NCBI GenBank assembly: GCA_025642065.1
Contig: JAODUP010000040.1
Location: forward strand, 1,154,501-1,218,500
From: Paralvinella palmiformis
Lineage: Eukaryota > Annelida > Polychaeta > Terebellida > Alvinellidae
Length of the DNA: 64,000 bases
Reading direction: 5' to 3'
Shown: piece by piece, positions 36,201 to 49,989 of the stretch
Position numbering within the stretch: the first letter of the stretch is position 1
Layout of the letters: each line of letters opens with the position of its first letter
The notes under the pieces: model-generated
What the model saw: only the letters and a program-made list of their open reading frames with translations
Told to the model about the DNA's origin: nothing
Database searches by the model: none
Made by a program: the position numbers and the translations under genes

Positions 36201-39200
36201 TTTTAAAAACAACTATCTCCATTTCGTTAGTGGTTGAAAGAGGCTGATCCTGGCTATCGTTGCAGGAGGGGATTGGATCCAGAGAATCAACATTTCGTGG
36301 CAACAACTCATTTTTCAACTGTCCATATCGTTGTTGGGTACTGTCAGGAAAAGAAAACTGTAACCTGGCCTAATTTATCAAGCTAACGGGTCATATTTAT
36401 AATGATTTCATAATCCACGCTAATTCAGAAACTGTAAATATTCTATTGTCGGTTCTCATGATGCGAAACTTCTTAAATGAACACCTTTAAATGAGAGCTA
36501 GAAAGAGCAAGCATGTGCCTTCCTATTTTTGTTGAGTGTTTTAAATCGAGTTGTTTGCATCAGACCGGCATAAAATCATCGAAATGGATTTTTACAACAT
36601 GATTTAAATTTTTCAACTTTTGGCCTTTTGTTTGTTATTATTTGAAATAAGATTCAGCAGCAAAACCCTTCATCTGTCACTAATGCGATGCAGAAAATAG
36701 CTAAATTATTTTACGATAAAATAAAGGACGTACTAAAAATATAAACACCAAGAGGGCTTTCCTGTAAGTGACGTCATCTTCGGTATAAAAAAACAAAAAT
36801 CTTTGTGTATATTTACATGGCGTCGGAACTCATCGATCGACACAAAAACCGTTGTGTGTGTGCTTGTGTGTGCGTGCGTGCACGATAGCATAGCATAGGA
36901 TATAACTAAAACAAATAACAGTTATAAATCGCAAGATTCTTCATACGTCCTGTAGACTGTTTGTAAGTCGTGACATTTGTCGTATTAGAAACAGTTATGG
37001 TGCGATGACCGTGGAAACAAACCAATCATTATATTTAACATGAAGAGTAGTTAGTTTATTATACATAAGATGTGATATGTATAAATAAAATTACAGTTTA
37101 ATTGACGAAGTAACCTCTCCAGGTCCGGTGCTAGGTTACGTTTATGTGTCGCTGGAGGGAGCCACGGTCACCCCCAACAACATGTTAAAATCTTGTTGCC
37201 ACTATTCTCCATTAATTAGACAGTAACGTGCCCGTAGTGGGGGGGGGGTTGGTCCGTCTGTCATTGTCGGTCCGGTCCGTTCGATTGGATTACAGGGTAC
37301 CACGTATCGTCGTCATAACTGTCTCCGTAACTGTTCCAGACAAAGCATGTTTGACTTGTTAATGCCCGGCTGTCGGTTTCAGTACAGTACACCAGTCGAT
37401 GTCTGCAGACCAAATAGTGCCACAAACTGATTGCATATATACACACACGTAAAATAATAAGAAGCAATCCTCCTGTCGCTGTTAACCTGTCCATACATGT
37501 CAGACAGATAGCTGTCAACATAAAAACTGTACATAGACGGCTCGCGAACACAAACACTTCTGTAGTATAATATATAAAACATGGCCAACGGTGAATGTCT
37601 TAGGAACCCAGTACAAAGACTCGTACCATGTAAATATCCCATAATAAGGCTCTCGTAGAATGTTATCTATATTGTGTGAGAAGCAGTCGTATAGATGATA
37701 TATATTATGATGGGCCAGAATAAACTACCGATATAGCCATGTGTGTACATGTGTGCGTGCAATTTGATTATTACCCAGACAATGAGAAATATTGGCTTAT
37801 TGAAAGGTACGAGCTTTAAATGAACCAGGCATTGTAGAATATGCGCGAATAAGCACAACCTCCCCCCCCCCCTCTCTCTCTCTGTTGTACGAGAGTTAAC
37901 ATTCTATATATTTCTAATTTGTATTAAGAATCGGAACACAAATTACCCCAATTATCGTTCATTATTGACATTTATTTCAGTACGTATCGTCCCAGTGCCT
38001 TTTCGTAGCATTTCCCACTTAGGTTACCCCCGTGCACGTTTGTTGTTTTCGCAATCGATATAGCTCTATAATGGACAATATCTGTATGTGCGATCATTAT
38101 AGTCGGCTCTAACAGGTGAAAGGCGATGTGCTAATGGTTGGGGTATACCAAATAACATAATGCAAGACCCAACGAACCATCGACCTCACTCGGAGCAGAG
38201 GCGTAAATCCAACCTAATTACTAATATATGCCGATGAAGATAGTAGGCGATTTACAATGAAGTATTTGGGTCATCTTCATACAATAATCATAGTCAGGGC
38301 TCTATCACGATCAGATCAACGCCATGTTATCAATATGGCGTCACTTTTAAATACGGTGCCATTCTGATTGAGTTGTCGAGATCTGCCAGGACAAGACATC
38401 ATACGGCGTGTTAATGTTCCTCCCACACTTTCGTACCTCGTAATCAATATAACACATGACTGGGCGAGGCATTATGGACCTAAATGGCACGTGCTAATTG
38501 TTTTCTATAGACACCCGGGCATGGTGACCCAGGGCGTGCTTGGACTGTCCACAGTAATCGACATACTTCCCAGAAAATAGATCTGGGAGCATCACAAATC
38601 CTCTTGTCCATTGTCGAACATAACACATAAACTAAAGAATCTGAAATCGGAATCCCAGTATATTACATTAAATAGAGAACGAAGCCAAGTCGGCGAAAAA
38701 AAACGTTCATAGAACATCAGTTTGTACGTGTCTTGACCAGAATACAGCTCCACTGTGGAATGACCAGGCCAGTTCGGACCCTGGATCAAGCATACCCTGA
38801 GAAAATTGCCTAACAATATTTACGATTTATGAACTTTGGATGATAATAATGGCGACTATTTGGTGTTTTACTCAACAGCAGCCACCGATATCCTGTCCAC
38901 AATACACTTCTGACTCTCCGATCATAATAACTGTTGACAACAAAACTAATATTGACAAAAGGGTTCAGTGTGTTTGTATACGAATTATAGCGTGAAATTT
39001 GGTCGAATACTTGACACTTCGCTCGGTGTGTGTGTAAAAATAATTAATCTTGATAATCACATATTTCCTGTTGACACTTAATAACTAACCTTGAGCATTA
39101 TAAGAAGATTTTAATTACAATGAGACGATATAATTTGTGTACGATTTTTCTCGCATCAATGGTGCGTTTGTACGAGCGACTTCTAGATATATTGGCTACC

Positions 39201-41417
39201 GAGTTGCAGATTTGTGATTAATTTGGGTCACTTCTTATCTTCGTAATAGTTCGGGTACAAAATGTCTTCTGCCGTACCTGATGACCTTTCACCTTATTTT
39301 TGTTGCAACGGTTGCCGCGATATCCGTCACGGCGTCGATAAAACCGCCAAATGAAGTGTCTAATCTACTGCTTAATCAGATGATAAGTGGTCTAATGATG
39401 TAAACTTGGCTAACCTTTTGTCCACTTCGGCCTCGTCAACAACTCACGTGGCCAACCATCGGATGACGAGCAAGGTGTGGTACTTGCCACACTGCTGGCG
39501 GCAGCCACTTGCCCCGCCCGGGAGTGCTTTTAGTAGTACGAACGTTGGCTAACCCGACGCCTTCGGCAGGATGTTTGCGGCGACCATTCGCAAATACGTG
39601 TGAATGCCAAATTATCCTATTCGTCTCGCGGTTATAGTTATATGGAGATCAGTGATGGTTAATATCTGATATTAACGTCGAATGTGATTTTGTTTATGGG
39701 CCCACACAAAATATTTGATCAAATAATGTAATGTCAGTCTACCCAATTGACAAAACAACGCTAAGAAGGTGTTCTTATATGTAAGATTTGACTGTAGGAA
39801 CCTTTCTTTGCTTAATTATAACTTATAATTTGAAACACTGTACCCTTTTATTGCTCTAATTCGGACCAATTTATTCATTGACGACGTGTGTGGCTGCATA
39901 TAGTATTTCATTTGTTTATTTGCAGCCTTTCCTTTGGCATTGAAGACGGGAATTCCCGGATACCTAGGTGGTCAGATAGCGGGGTAAGTTGCTTTATCCG
40001 ATTAGTCGGAAATATGTAGTTTTAGTTTGTTTGCCAAATAATTCATCGAAACGATAGCTAGCACGATGCTAGGATGACCGATAATTGAAGTAGAATCAGT
40101 TGAATGATGGTATATGTATACGAGACGACCTAGTGAATGACCTACTCAATGTTGTTGACTTCTCATCACGTAATATCCGTTATTTTCCATATTGTTTCAC
40201 TCTGTCTCTATCTCTACGTATCTATCTCTTTCTCTCCATCTGTCTACCGTTCCCACTCATGTCACGATATTGCTCTGTTTCAGATGTATATATATATAAA
40301 GAAAGAAACCAAACTTAAACGCTAAACCCGTTTCAACCTAATTAATTCGGCCACGAAGCGTCTGTGTTTTGTTCTCGGTGCGGCAGTCGCCATATTTGCA
40401 CTGCTGGCTTCGAACGCAAACCTTTCCATGCTTTCTAAACCGATTTGTTCTATTTTATTCTGTTTTATTTAGATGAGATAATGTCCCGTGGGCGCATTGC
40501 TCCGCCAAGTGTCGCGGGAAGACACACGCACACACACAGTAGGCGGTATGCTACGCCAAGACCGCACTACTTTCTTGGCCAAATTACCGTCGAGGCGCCG
40601 CCGTGTTGAAATTCGAAAATACAAGAGGGTAGTTGTGATATTTGCAGACTTGGTTGTGTTTTCCTGCTATTCTAGATTTTTAGTTTGACCTTGTTGTAGT
40701 GTTGATGTGTTTTTATGCTTGACTTGCCTCTGACCAAAACATTAAATAAAAATAAACGACCGTAAAAAGAGATCCAACATGCCTGGGTCTTTATGTGCCT
40801 AAACGACGTAAATAGGCTTTAAAAGCTGTTCAGATTTCTTATCGAGTGTAACTGATTAAGCTTTTTTTAGTAATTGGTAATCGATGTAAATTGGCAAATT
40901 CCTTGATTTTCTGTCGCCGACCCACGAATTGTCATCTTTCTCGCGCTCTTCAAATTAATAATTACCACTTTTTGATCACCTAGTGGGCAGTTTGTGTTGA
41001 TCATTTGGCAGATTACTAACACGTCAGAATGGACCAATCATCTCGTTTGTTCGGTGTGACGTCATTGATCTTTGTGCGCACGTCGTGTTTTGTGTGGTGA
41101 CGTATTTTCTACACAATGGGTGGTAGTTAGTTAGTTTGAACGGTAATGATAACCAAGGTTTGTTGTTTATCGGCGATTCGGGCTCTCTCCACAGATGTGA
41201 CGACACTTTAGGTATTATTTCCTTGTTTAACAATGCATCATGTATATTTCTCCAATCAGCAATTTCAGCCATTTTCTGAACTAGTAGAGAGGCAGGCTTC
41301 GATTAAGTATTGGACTCCCATGTTTGTAATGTGTGTCTTCAGACAGCCTACAGTTGGAACGTCCAAATATAATTTTGGAGGCCTGGTTTGATTCCTGCCA
41401 ATTTTGTTCGAATTGAA

Positions 41418-41464
<47 letters not shown>

Positions 41465-43887
41465 CTTGTGTGCTTGGTTTTACCTGTAATATGAGGCGTT
41501 GTCGTCTAGACAGTCAGCCAATATATTTCCAGTTACGTTTTTGCATTTACATAATGAAGCAGACCACTCAAGAACCTACCCCGCCCGCTCGATCCAGTGT
41601 GACAAATACAGAGTGACAAAGTTCAGAACTGGCCAGCATAATATAGAACTTTGTATCACTCACTCTCGTATCACTAAACGAGTAGATTTCTATGGTGGCC
41701 GTCTTCAACGAGCTTCCGTTAGCTCTGACCAAAATAATCATATTTAAGTTTGTGAATAAAACGAGCAGAATTGTTTTAAGAATGCTATTGTTATAGGTGT
41801 CTGTCGTGGACTCTTGTGGTTGGTTCAGTGAAGAGACGCTAGTGTGGGTCGTTCTTCGGGTTCGTGTAAACACAAGAAAAACACGGACCAATAACGAAGC
41901 CAGAGATTAGGCGGTGTTTTTCGAGCAGAGGTTCGTTCGGTGATTGTATTATTGTTGTTCGATCTTGCATAAAGAAGCCGATGGTTTGCTTTAGAATATG
42001 TCCCGTTTACAACAGACGGTGTTTGTTAGTGTACAACCTTCTGCCAGGTCATTCTAAACATCCTATATTGTGTCTCTCGTAATTTGTTAATTTTGTTCTT
42101 TCCGACTTGATTATAAGTAGCGAATACATCGCTCAAGAAAGGCCTCTCCCCCTCGCCCTTTCTCTCTCTGCGTTTTCTTTTTCACAAAACACTCGCTTCC
42201 TGTCGCACAATCGATGCGAGATAATCCGAAGGGACACACAAGCGACTCATCCTTTCATAAGCGCGGGTCGCACAAGCGTTTCCTCTTTTCATAAGCGCAC
42301 CACCCATTACGACGACTGCCCACCCGGGCCGCTTTAAGCCGGTCGCCTTTCACGTTATTCTTGTCGTTGGCCTGTTTAACTGCTGAGCCGTGGGATGTTC
42401 ACACCTCGTCCAATAAACTCTTCACGGGCTGTTAATCAATGCCATCCTAGCCTTCCTTTGTACGTCGAGTACAATGTCACGCATTGAGACCATCTACTCA
42501 CTCGGTTGTCAAGACCCCTTCTCACCTGCTGCTCTCTGGGGCTTCTGTTGTTGACGGTCGGTCTGCTTCGCCAATTGGCACCAAATGTCGGTGTAAGATG
42601 GCTGCGGCTTCCTTAGCGACATCTCTCGTTTAGATGCAGTATTCCATGTTTCCGGTTGTCCAGGCGTATATATCACAGCCGTTACCGTACAGGTCTAAGA
42701 CCTTTAAAGATGTGGCGGTCGTTGATGTAAATGTCACGCCCGTTGACGTACATGTCGCGGCCTGTGTACATGTCCGGCCTTCGGTCGTGTTGTAACCCGA
42801 GAAGAACTTGTTAAAATCCATTCTATGTAGAGAATTCTTGGCAGACCGGTGGCCGCTCTGAAATAATACTTCGTATCTTGTTTTAATCTTAACCAAAATC
42901 GAAATATCGACTAAAGAAGATACCTTGTACAATAGCACACGAGTGTTACCTGGTTGAAGCAGGCACTCGTGGAAACGGACTCTGTTTATTGCGGCCATCT
43001 AATTTTAGCTAATCGCTCGCTCACTCACGTCATGCACGTGGCCTACTACTGCTGCTGCTGGTGGTGCTGCACTGGAGTTCCAGGTTACATTCTAGTAATA
43101 TCTGTGTATACCGAATGTTTCGTTCGTCAAACAAATGCTTCGGTCTGGCCTTTCTCTCATTTCCCTGCGCGGTAGCCCTTCGGGGACACAACTGGGACGA
43201 AGCGATCACCAAGACTAAACAACTCACTCACCGAATCGGTGATGATTCAGTCACCGAATCGGTTACATATGTCGGCGATGAAGTTGCCCGAGAACGTGTT
43301 TAATCCGATCATTGCATAATCATTGGGTAATAATGGCCAAGTGTTTTCGCTGACCGTATTCCTAAGGTTTTTTATTGTACTTCAGCTCTAGCGCCGTATA
43401 GCAGCGGTCAGGTTGTTTACCAATTGTAGTTCAGTTCAATTAATGGCGCAGTTCGTTTTTCATAGTTGATTTTTATTTACTTTTTTTTTGTCTCGTTGCC
43501 TTCTGTTTTTTATAGTAATTAATTCATCTCGTTCCATTACGGTGAGCTGTTTGTTCGTTGTTTGCCTTCTAATCAAATTTCATGCCGGCCTCGGAACAGA
43601 GAAATCCAGTTTTGTTCTGGCCGATGTTAGGTTAATTATTTACCGCTAGTAGCGCTGATCACCGACAGACGATGGATACGCACCGGAAGTGGATTTATTA
43701 ATATTCAGCAGACGGTCGGTCGGTCTGTTTGTCTCTATCCGGAAATCTCTCATGGCGCGATAAGATCTAAAGTTAGTGCTGACGACTCCCGTGATTTGTA
43801 ATTCATCTTTCACTTTACAATTGCTCATCGATGCCACCCCCCCCCTCACCCTATCGATGAGTGTAATGATCTTAGCAATGATAAACA

Positions 43888-43952
<65 letters not shown>

Positions 43953-44942
43953 TTTGTGGGACGTTTCCGTAAGGAGTTACTCCTTGGTCACATGTCTCGG
44001 AATTGTCTAGAGCCTTAGCTAGACAGATCAATCAACCAAGCAATTGATTGGACGTCTTACGGATCTGATGAGGCGGTGGAAGAACGATTCAATTCTGGGT
44101 CAGCAGTTAGTGGCATGCTCCATTTGAGGAAGAATTTCCATTTTACGGTCAACGAATTGGAAGTTGTTGAAAATGGTTATTTGGTTTGACAAAGTGTATA
44201 TATGTCTAATATTGGATTGCGTTGGTTCCCGTACATTCAGTCAGCCGGCTATCTGTTTGCGTTGTTCAAGGAGCGAAATAATTCCTGGGAGTCGGCTGTA
44301 CACGTGGATTACTCGAGCAGACGATCCCAGAGAGGTAGCCTTTATCCTGGAGGAGCAGGGCGATCGGGAGGCAGCCCCCTCTGTCAGTGTTGTTATTAGC
44401 GCTGCCTGTTCTGGATTGTCCGTCAGTCTGTCTGTCCGTCGGGACACACACAGACCATCAACAAGTTCTTTTCTCCATCAATACTTCCATCAACATGTCC
44501 AGAATGGCATACTGTCGATAAACAAGTACCAAGAATACCCTCTCCCCGCCATTAGTTGTGTGTGTGTGTGTGTGTGTGTGTGCGTGCTAATCGACATGCT
44601 TCTACCATTAGCCATTATAAGACATAGACCATAATAAGACAATGTTTAGACTCTAGCGAATAGATATATCATTATACTAAGGGGGGGGGGGGTGAAATCC
44701 CCCAAGGTGCTACACGTGGCCGCTAGGTCGTGCGATCGAATCCCAATGTTGTGTCCAAATCGTCCCCGGAGTACGGCGAACCGGAGTACCACCTTGGGTG
44801 CCACATTTGTGAGCGTGCCACTGATCGGTCTGTATTGTAATCACTCGATGTCTTATTCGTGAATGACTCTGTATAGAATGTTTCATCCATCAGTAGAAGG
44901 ATATGGCGTGATTATCATTTACCTCTTCAAATTCCACTAAAG

Positions 44943-44996
<54 letters not shown>

Positions 44997-47900
44997 ATCG
45001 GCACTGGCATGGAGAATCAGAACACTGAAATGTTTAATCAGGATTACTCTTTCTGAAGAAACAGCTTTTATGCAGACACGTTATGTATGAACAATCCTTG
45101 CAACTCTGTGTATCCGGAATGCCTGGATATATATCCAGAATGCCTCCTTGTTTCCGGAGTGGCACAGTGTATGGTGGTAGTTTAATCGAGGTAGTTACAT
45201 ACATACCTGGTCGATGTCTGCTCATTAAGTATGACGCCTTGATGGGGGGAGGGGGAGCGCCCCCGTTGGTTATCGGGTATGTCTCACTCATTAGATCTAG
45301 ATCACTTCGTAAACCTCTACAGTTGACCCCTAATTCAGTGTACAGTGGTATCTGTACTGATCGTGCACAGCGGTGTCTGTACTGATCGTTTACAGTTGAT
45401 GTGTTACGGTCCGAACTTGAATCGTTGACACTTTTTGCCACAAATTCCTACTTAGAACTGGCTTCGGTCTGTTTACAGTAGAATAAAATTTCCTTATTTT
45501 ACTTTTAATGAGGAATTTCGGTTTTTGTTTTGTTTTTAGATTTAGGAATTCGCAGTCATGATGTCCTCTCGCCGTGGTAGCCCTATATTGTTGGGTTTCC
45601 CAGCAATATTCCTTGTATAAATAGTGCCGCTCTGTGTAAACAACATCAACTATTGCGTTCTATTATGCACTAGCTGTTTACCAATGTAAATTGATCTCGG
45701 TGATATATCGTGGAGTAGAGAGTCCGAGTAGTCGTATCAGTAGTAATATAGGATTGAAGGAGGGGATAGGTATTGTGGGAGGGGGGGGGGGTGGTATCTG
45801 TGGGGTTCAGATATAGCAAGATTGTCTGGAACTGAGATTTTGTGGGGATCTGTGGATGGTGTACTTGGATGTTCTTTTGGCAGGTGCAGTATTGTGGGAT
45901 TCGTGAGTAGCTAACTCCAGAGGGATGTATTGTTGCTGTTACTACTGTTCAGGATAGCTGTTTATCATAAATCTGGATATGCCGGCGTATACCTGGTGTT
46001 CTGTACTATACGCCAGACGTGCTACTAACAAGAATTTATGTGAAATAGTTCGGATTTATGACAGCCTGCAGTATGCTCTATCGTACACTCCGTACTGGAT
46101 CAGTATCGTGACGGTTGAGAATTTAGCAAACTATCTTGGTTAGTGATACGCCGCTTTGTGTTCCGGTATTTAGGGATAGACATAATTTGTACACCTGTGG
46201 TGAATTGCTGGCTTCGCATTTTATGTACGATAGACAGACGTACAAGTTCGTCTGATGCACCCATTGATAAGCCATACGCTTGTCTAGTGTACACACTGTG
46301 CAACTCTATGTTTTCTTGGTGTACATTCTTTGCTAGTTAGGTTTGCCTGTCGTAGACACGTTGCGTATCCATCAACCGGCTTAGCGTACTCTGCCATTAG
46401 AGTACACGTATTCTACAATGACGAAAGATCCCAGTATCCAACTGCGTGCCAATTGTGCGCCATCTTATTATTGACTAATAATTAATGACCTTGGTGGTCC
46501 TCCTCCGTAAATTGCTATTTAAAAAATATGCAGAACACTAGGCCGTTCTGTAACGTACAACGTTGGCCTAAAGTCACGTCGGGTGTACACGTGCGAGATC
46601 CAGTAAAGCCTGGTTAGTGTGGCCAAAGACCAGACACATAACGCAGTCTTGTCGGAATAGTATCTGGCCGCTAAATGTAAAATCTGATATAAAATACGTA
46701 TTAAACTTATTAGGATTTCTCCTAACACGCCTTAATTTCTGGTCAGATCACGTTGGACGAAGAAATGGAAAAATTCGGTCTTTACGTAGACCATAATAAT
46801 GAGTTAGGAGTTACTCGCTTTAAAATTCTAATTCTCTCATGGTTGGTCTACCTGAACATCATCGCTTCACCAGCTGGAGGATTTCTAACTGTTCTGATAT
46901 TGGCCTTAACTATGATTATGCGGTATATTGTCATAATAGCAGTAATAGCATCATTCACAGTGTAAGAGCCATCATCATGTCCTTATGACACCTTATTGAA
47001 ATCCACTGTGAAATATTTCTCTTCTGAAAAGTGCCGCCCCTCACCTGATTCCCCGTCAAATGTCCTGCATTTTGCTTGTCGAGTAATAGATGCAATTTAG
47101 TCGTCATACGAACTCCAGAATAAAATAACGTTAGAAGCTTTTGGGTCAGTTAGTTCATTTTCTAAATTATTCTCTAAACGTGTAACTATCCTTGACCCTA
47201 GGACCATATTTTATTAGAATCACGTGTTTGACTTGATGACAAAATAGAATTTCCTACAATTATCTGGCTATCAAATAGCGATGTTTATTCTTGACTTGTC
47301 CTGTCGATTCTAGCCATGTTATATTAGCATGAACCCAGAGCAGTTCCAGTTTAAAGATGCTAGTGAAGGACTACACTAGTGTCCTGATATCCGGAGATAC
47401 TCGATAAACCGTTACACTTGTGAAACCACTTAAACGCCATTTTATCTTCGTCTATGTAATCTGCAGTGGTATGTTCGTGGAAACTTTGTCTTTAATACAA
47501 CCTGTATTGACTCGGTTTAATAGAAATTGGTCTTTTGGCACTATACCTGTGTGAACTTGGGTATGGTCGTTGGCGTTGCCTGGGGACACAATTCTTAGCT
47601 TGGAATATTTATAATGTTTCTGATCTAGTTATTCGTTTGTCGGATATCCATCTTGGTATGAACGTTTGATATGGACTCTGAAACGAACGGAAAATGAACT
47701 ATGTGTACTACGACTGATGTTCGGTGGTATTCGTCTTGTTACTTCGGTGTTAAACAATTTTTGTTCTGACCTGGTACAAATACGAGTTGGTCCAGATTTA
47801 TCCTATCTGTATGATGGTAGATGATTTGTCGGACCTAGCCAGGCAGACCTAACGGACCTAGGCCTAGAGCGCCGCGTAGGGATACCGACACTTAAGCGTT

Positions 47901-49989
47901 TGTGACCCTGATGAGCATACCATGCTTCCATTCAGGATCCGGGGAGCATGGCGCTAACAGCCTTAAAGAGCCTCGTCTCTAATGACCGTAACATATTAGC
48001 GCTTCCTAGCGGACACGGTGATTCCAAAAAGCGGCGCGGCGCCACTGATGGATGTTCCAGATATCTCACTTGTTCCAAGATACCATGATATGTCTATCCA
48101 GACGTACCAGATACGCGATGGCATTAAGCGTGCTCTCTCGATCTGGATCTGGTTGGCATTTGGCCTTCCGCTAATCGGCAAGTGTTTATTGTTGCCCAAG
48201 TAAGATTCACCAGCTGCGCTTACGTTACCGCTTCCTCACCGACATAACCATTGTATCTTATCGATAACGCAATGGAAATCGGTCAACCGAAAGTGACCTT
48301 AGTCTTCCTTCCGAGGTCACCAAAGCACCACAGCATCCGGTCAGACCTGCCCAAAGTGGATAGTAAAAGGGTTGTTCCTTTTGTTTACGACGATTTCATC
48401 GAAACTGGTCCATTTGCGTTTGGTTCGCCCTATTACGTCATCCCACAACGCTTCCCCATTTTGGCGATAGCGATGACATACACATCGTACTCGGTTCTCC
48501 AGAAGGATTTTCGCTTGGTCGCAAATTCAAAGCGAAGTGGAGAACATCTCTGGACGAAATGTATCTGTGTCGAATGAGCCCTCTCCAGCTGTAATATATC
48601 CATAATATGAAGCATGAGCTGGCAGTGCTTTCGCGTTACAAATAGCTAACTAGTGTCTCTGTAGAGTTGTGTATCAGTGAATATTTTGTTTGATTCCGAA
48701 TGACATTTTTACTCTTTCTCTTTTTGTATTCAATCTTTCAGTTGTTGTTGTTGCTGTGAATTTTCACTGCTAATTTATTTCATTTCGTTGTTTATTGTTG
48801 TTGTTGTTGCTGTTGTTGTTATTTTTATTGTTAGTTTCTATATTTTTTCGTTCTCTTTTATACTCAGAATATCTTGCTGCCTGGTGCCTTGTTCTTGTAG
48901 CTATCCATACCGCCAGTGTGATGCCAAGGGGCATATCAAAACAGACATAAATTATAAACTTCATTAAAAACTGACCAAAAGCACCGCATTCACTTACGTA
49001 AACACTAATTACTGTTTTCCTTCTCGGGTCTGCACTAAGTTTCGGACATTGTAGGTTCTAGACTGGCCTCGTCAACTGGAAGCCCAATATTTGGACAAAA
49101 GTTTGCCAGCGTTCAGCAGGTGGCGCCATCTAGCCACTGATTACAAATTAGGAAGCGCCATGTGTACCCTAGGAAGGCTGTCTGTCGTCTGCTTGTTGTT
49201 CTCTTGTCACACAACGCAATAATTAGTTTAAATGAAACTGGAACCTTCTCAAGCTTACATCGAAAAGCTAAGCAGAAACAAAAGACGACCACATTTCTTG
49301 AACGCATTCAAAATTACACAGAAACCTTAGAATCTTTTACATACAATTGGTATATCGATAGCATCACACGGAGACGAGTTTGGATAGCAGTTTTTGTGGA
49401 TTGAGAGTGAGCGTTTGATTTAGTTTGGTGTCTAAAATAGACCTTTCTCGGGTTTGTTTTGCTTCTAACTCTCTATGCTAAGTTTGAGAAGTTCCTGCCA
49501 TTTATACGTTTGCAGTTATATTGATGACGTGTCAGTTTTCTCCCAAAGCTTCGTTCGTACACTGATTATGTTTATCTATGATAAAACACTTCGCTATTTT
49601 TCATCCCATTGTTGATATTCGGTTCGTCTAATCGCAATCTTTGTTTTATCTCTCACCACAACAGGATCCCCCAATATGTCTACCCTTCCGCCTACATGAC
49701 GTCGCCGGGTGTGATTCCAGTCACACCGCAGTCGCCACTCTCGCCGACAGCTGCTGCCACTTCACACCTGTTGGCCGATTATACAGCTGTCTCTCCGACT
49801 GCTGCAGCCGCCTTCCCCACCGGTCAGTTGCCGGCCGGCTATGAGGCAGCTTACCCGTACACAACGACAGCTGGATATGCTACGCCAGCTGCGAATTACT
49901 ATGCGGCTGCAGCTGCGGTCGCCCAGCCGCTAGGTCATCTTACAGCTGCGCATTATCAACCACAACAAATTCAGGAAAGACTGCAATGA
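30034..49989 (+). CDS. RBM24: RBM24/RBM38-type RNA-binding protein (4 exons, complete)
   Basis: A single-RRM RNA-binding protein of the RBM24/RBM38 (C. elegans SUP-12) family. Relatives bind GU-rich RNA in nucleus and cytoplasm, control muscle-specific splicing, and affect mRNA stability and translation. Exons 30034-30204, 35168-35291, 39926-39983 and 49665-49989 join in frame to 225 residues, close to the vertebrate length of about 236. RNP2 is KIFVGGLP (13-20) and RNP1 is KSRGYGFV (51-58), the latter cut by intron 1. [20 protein letters not shown] (67-86) is nearly invariant in the family and closes the RRM. The region at residues 93-118 differs from vertebrates, whereas GIPQYVYP (118-125) and the Ala/Tyr/Pro-rich low-complexity tail ending [11 protein letters not shown] are conserved in character. 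Invertebrates usually have one gene for the RBM24/RBM38 pair, so the symbol stands for both. Confidence 0.96.
30205..35167 (+). other. RBM24 intron 1
   Basis: 4,963 bp, GTAAGT to TTAG. It contains C/G runs (30799, 31650, 33493, 34608), a short CT/GA run and an (AT)n run at 34523-34545. A CpG-rich patch lies at 33180-33660, where open frames overlap on both strands without a recognisable product. Confidence 0.7.
35168..35291 (+). CDS. RBM24: RBM24 exon 2 (RRM second half)
   Basis: 41 codons plus one base. The acceptor is ttttgttag and the donor gtaggt at 35292. It begins [12 protein letters not shown] and contains the most conserved stretch of the protein. Confidence 0.97.
35292..39925 (+). 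other. RBM24 intron 2
   Basis: 4,634 bp. A GC-rich, CpG-containing patch at 39425-39600 just upstream of exon 3 stands out from its AT-rich surroundings and could be regulatory. No other gene seen. Confidence 0.6.
39926..39983 (+). CDS. RBM24: RBM24 exon 3 (short linker exon)
   Basis: 58 bp. The acceptor is tttatttgcag and the donor gtaagt at 39984. It supplies [19 protein letters not shown], which replaces the region where vertebrate proteins have a Phe/Gln-rich linker. The reading frame is kept across both borders (phases 1 and 2). Confidence 0.88.
39984..49664 (+). other. RBM24 intron 3
   Basis: 9,681 bp. It holds microsatellites (TG at 41418-41462; GT/AT at 43889-43950; TG at 44558-44582; CT/TG at 44943-44992), G-runs near 44681 and 45780, and a possible LTR border near 42590. 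No convincing coding exon on either strand. Confidence 0.6.
49665..49989 (+). CDS. RBM24: RBM24 exon 4 (C-terminal low-complexity region and stop)
   Basis: The acceptor is accacaacag. It encodes [19 protein letters not shown], then Ala/Tyr/Thr-rich sequence with [13 protein letters not shown], ending in QERLQ and TGA at 49987-49989. Confidence 0.95.

Noticed and set aside
38592..38816. Minus-strand 74-codon frame preceded by an acceptor-like ttttctcag
   Set aside because: The peptide looks protein-like, but there is no donor, no motif and no neighbouring exon; left as chance.
44690..44830. tRNA-like segment with gatcgaatccca
   Set aside because: Only a box B-like string; no convincing box A, and no match to the other SINE bodies.
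48251..48577. 108-codon plus-strand frame in RBM24 intron 3
   Set aside because: No motif, no splice or conservation evidence, and an overlapping antisense frame of similar quality.
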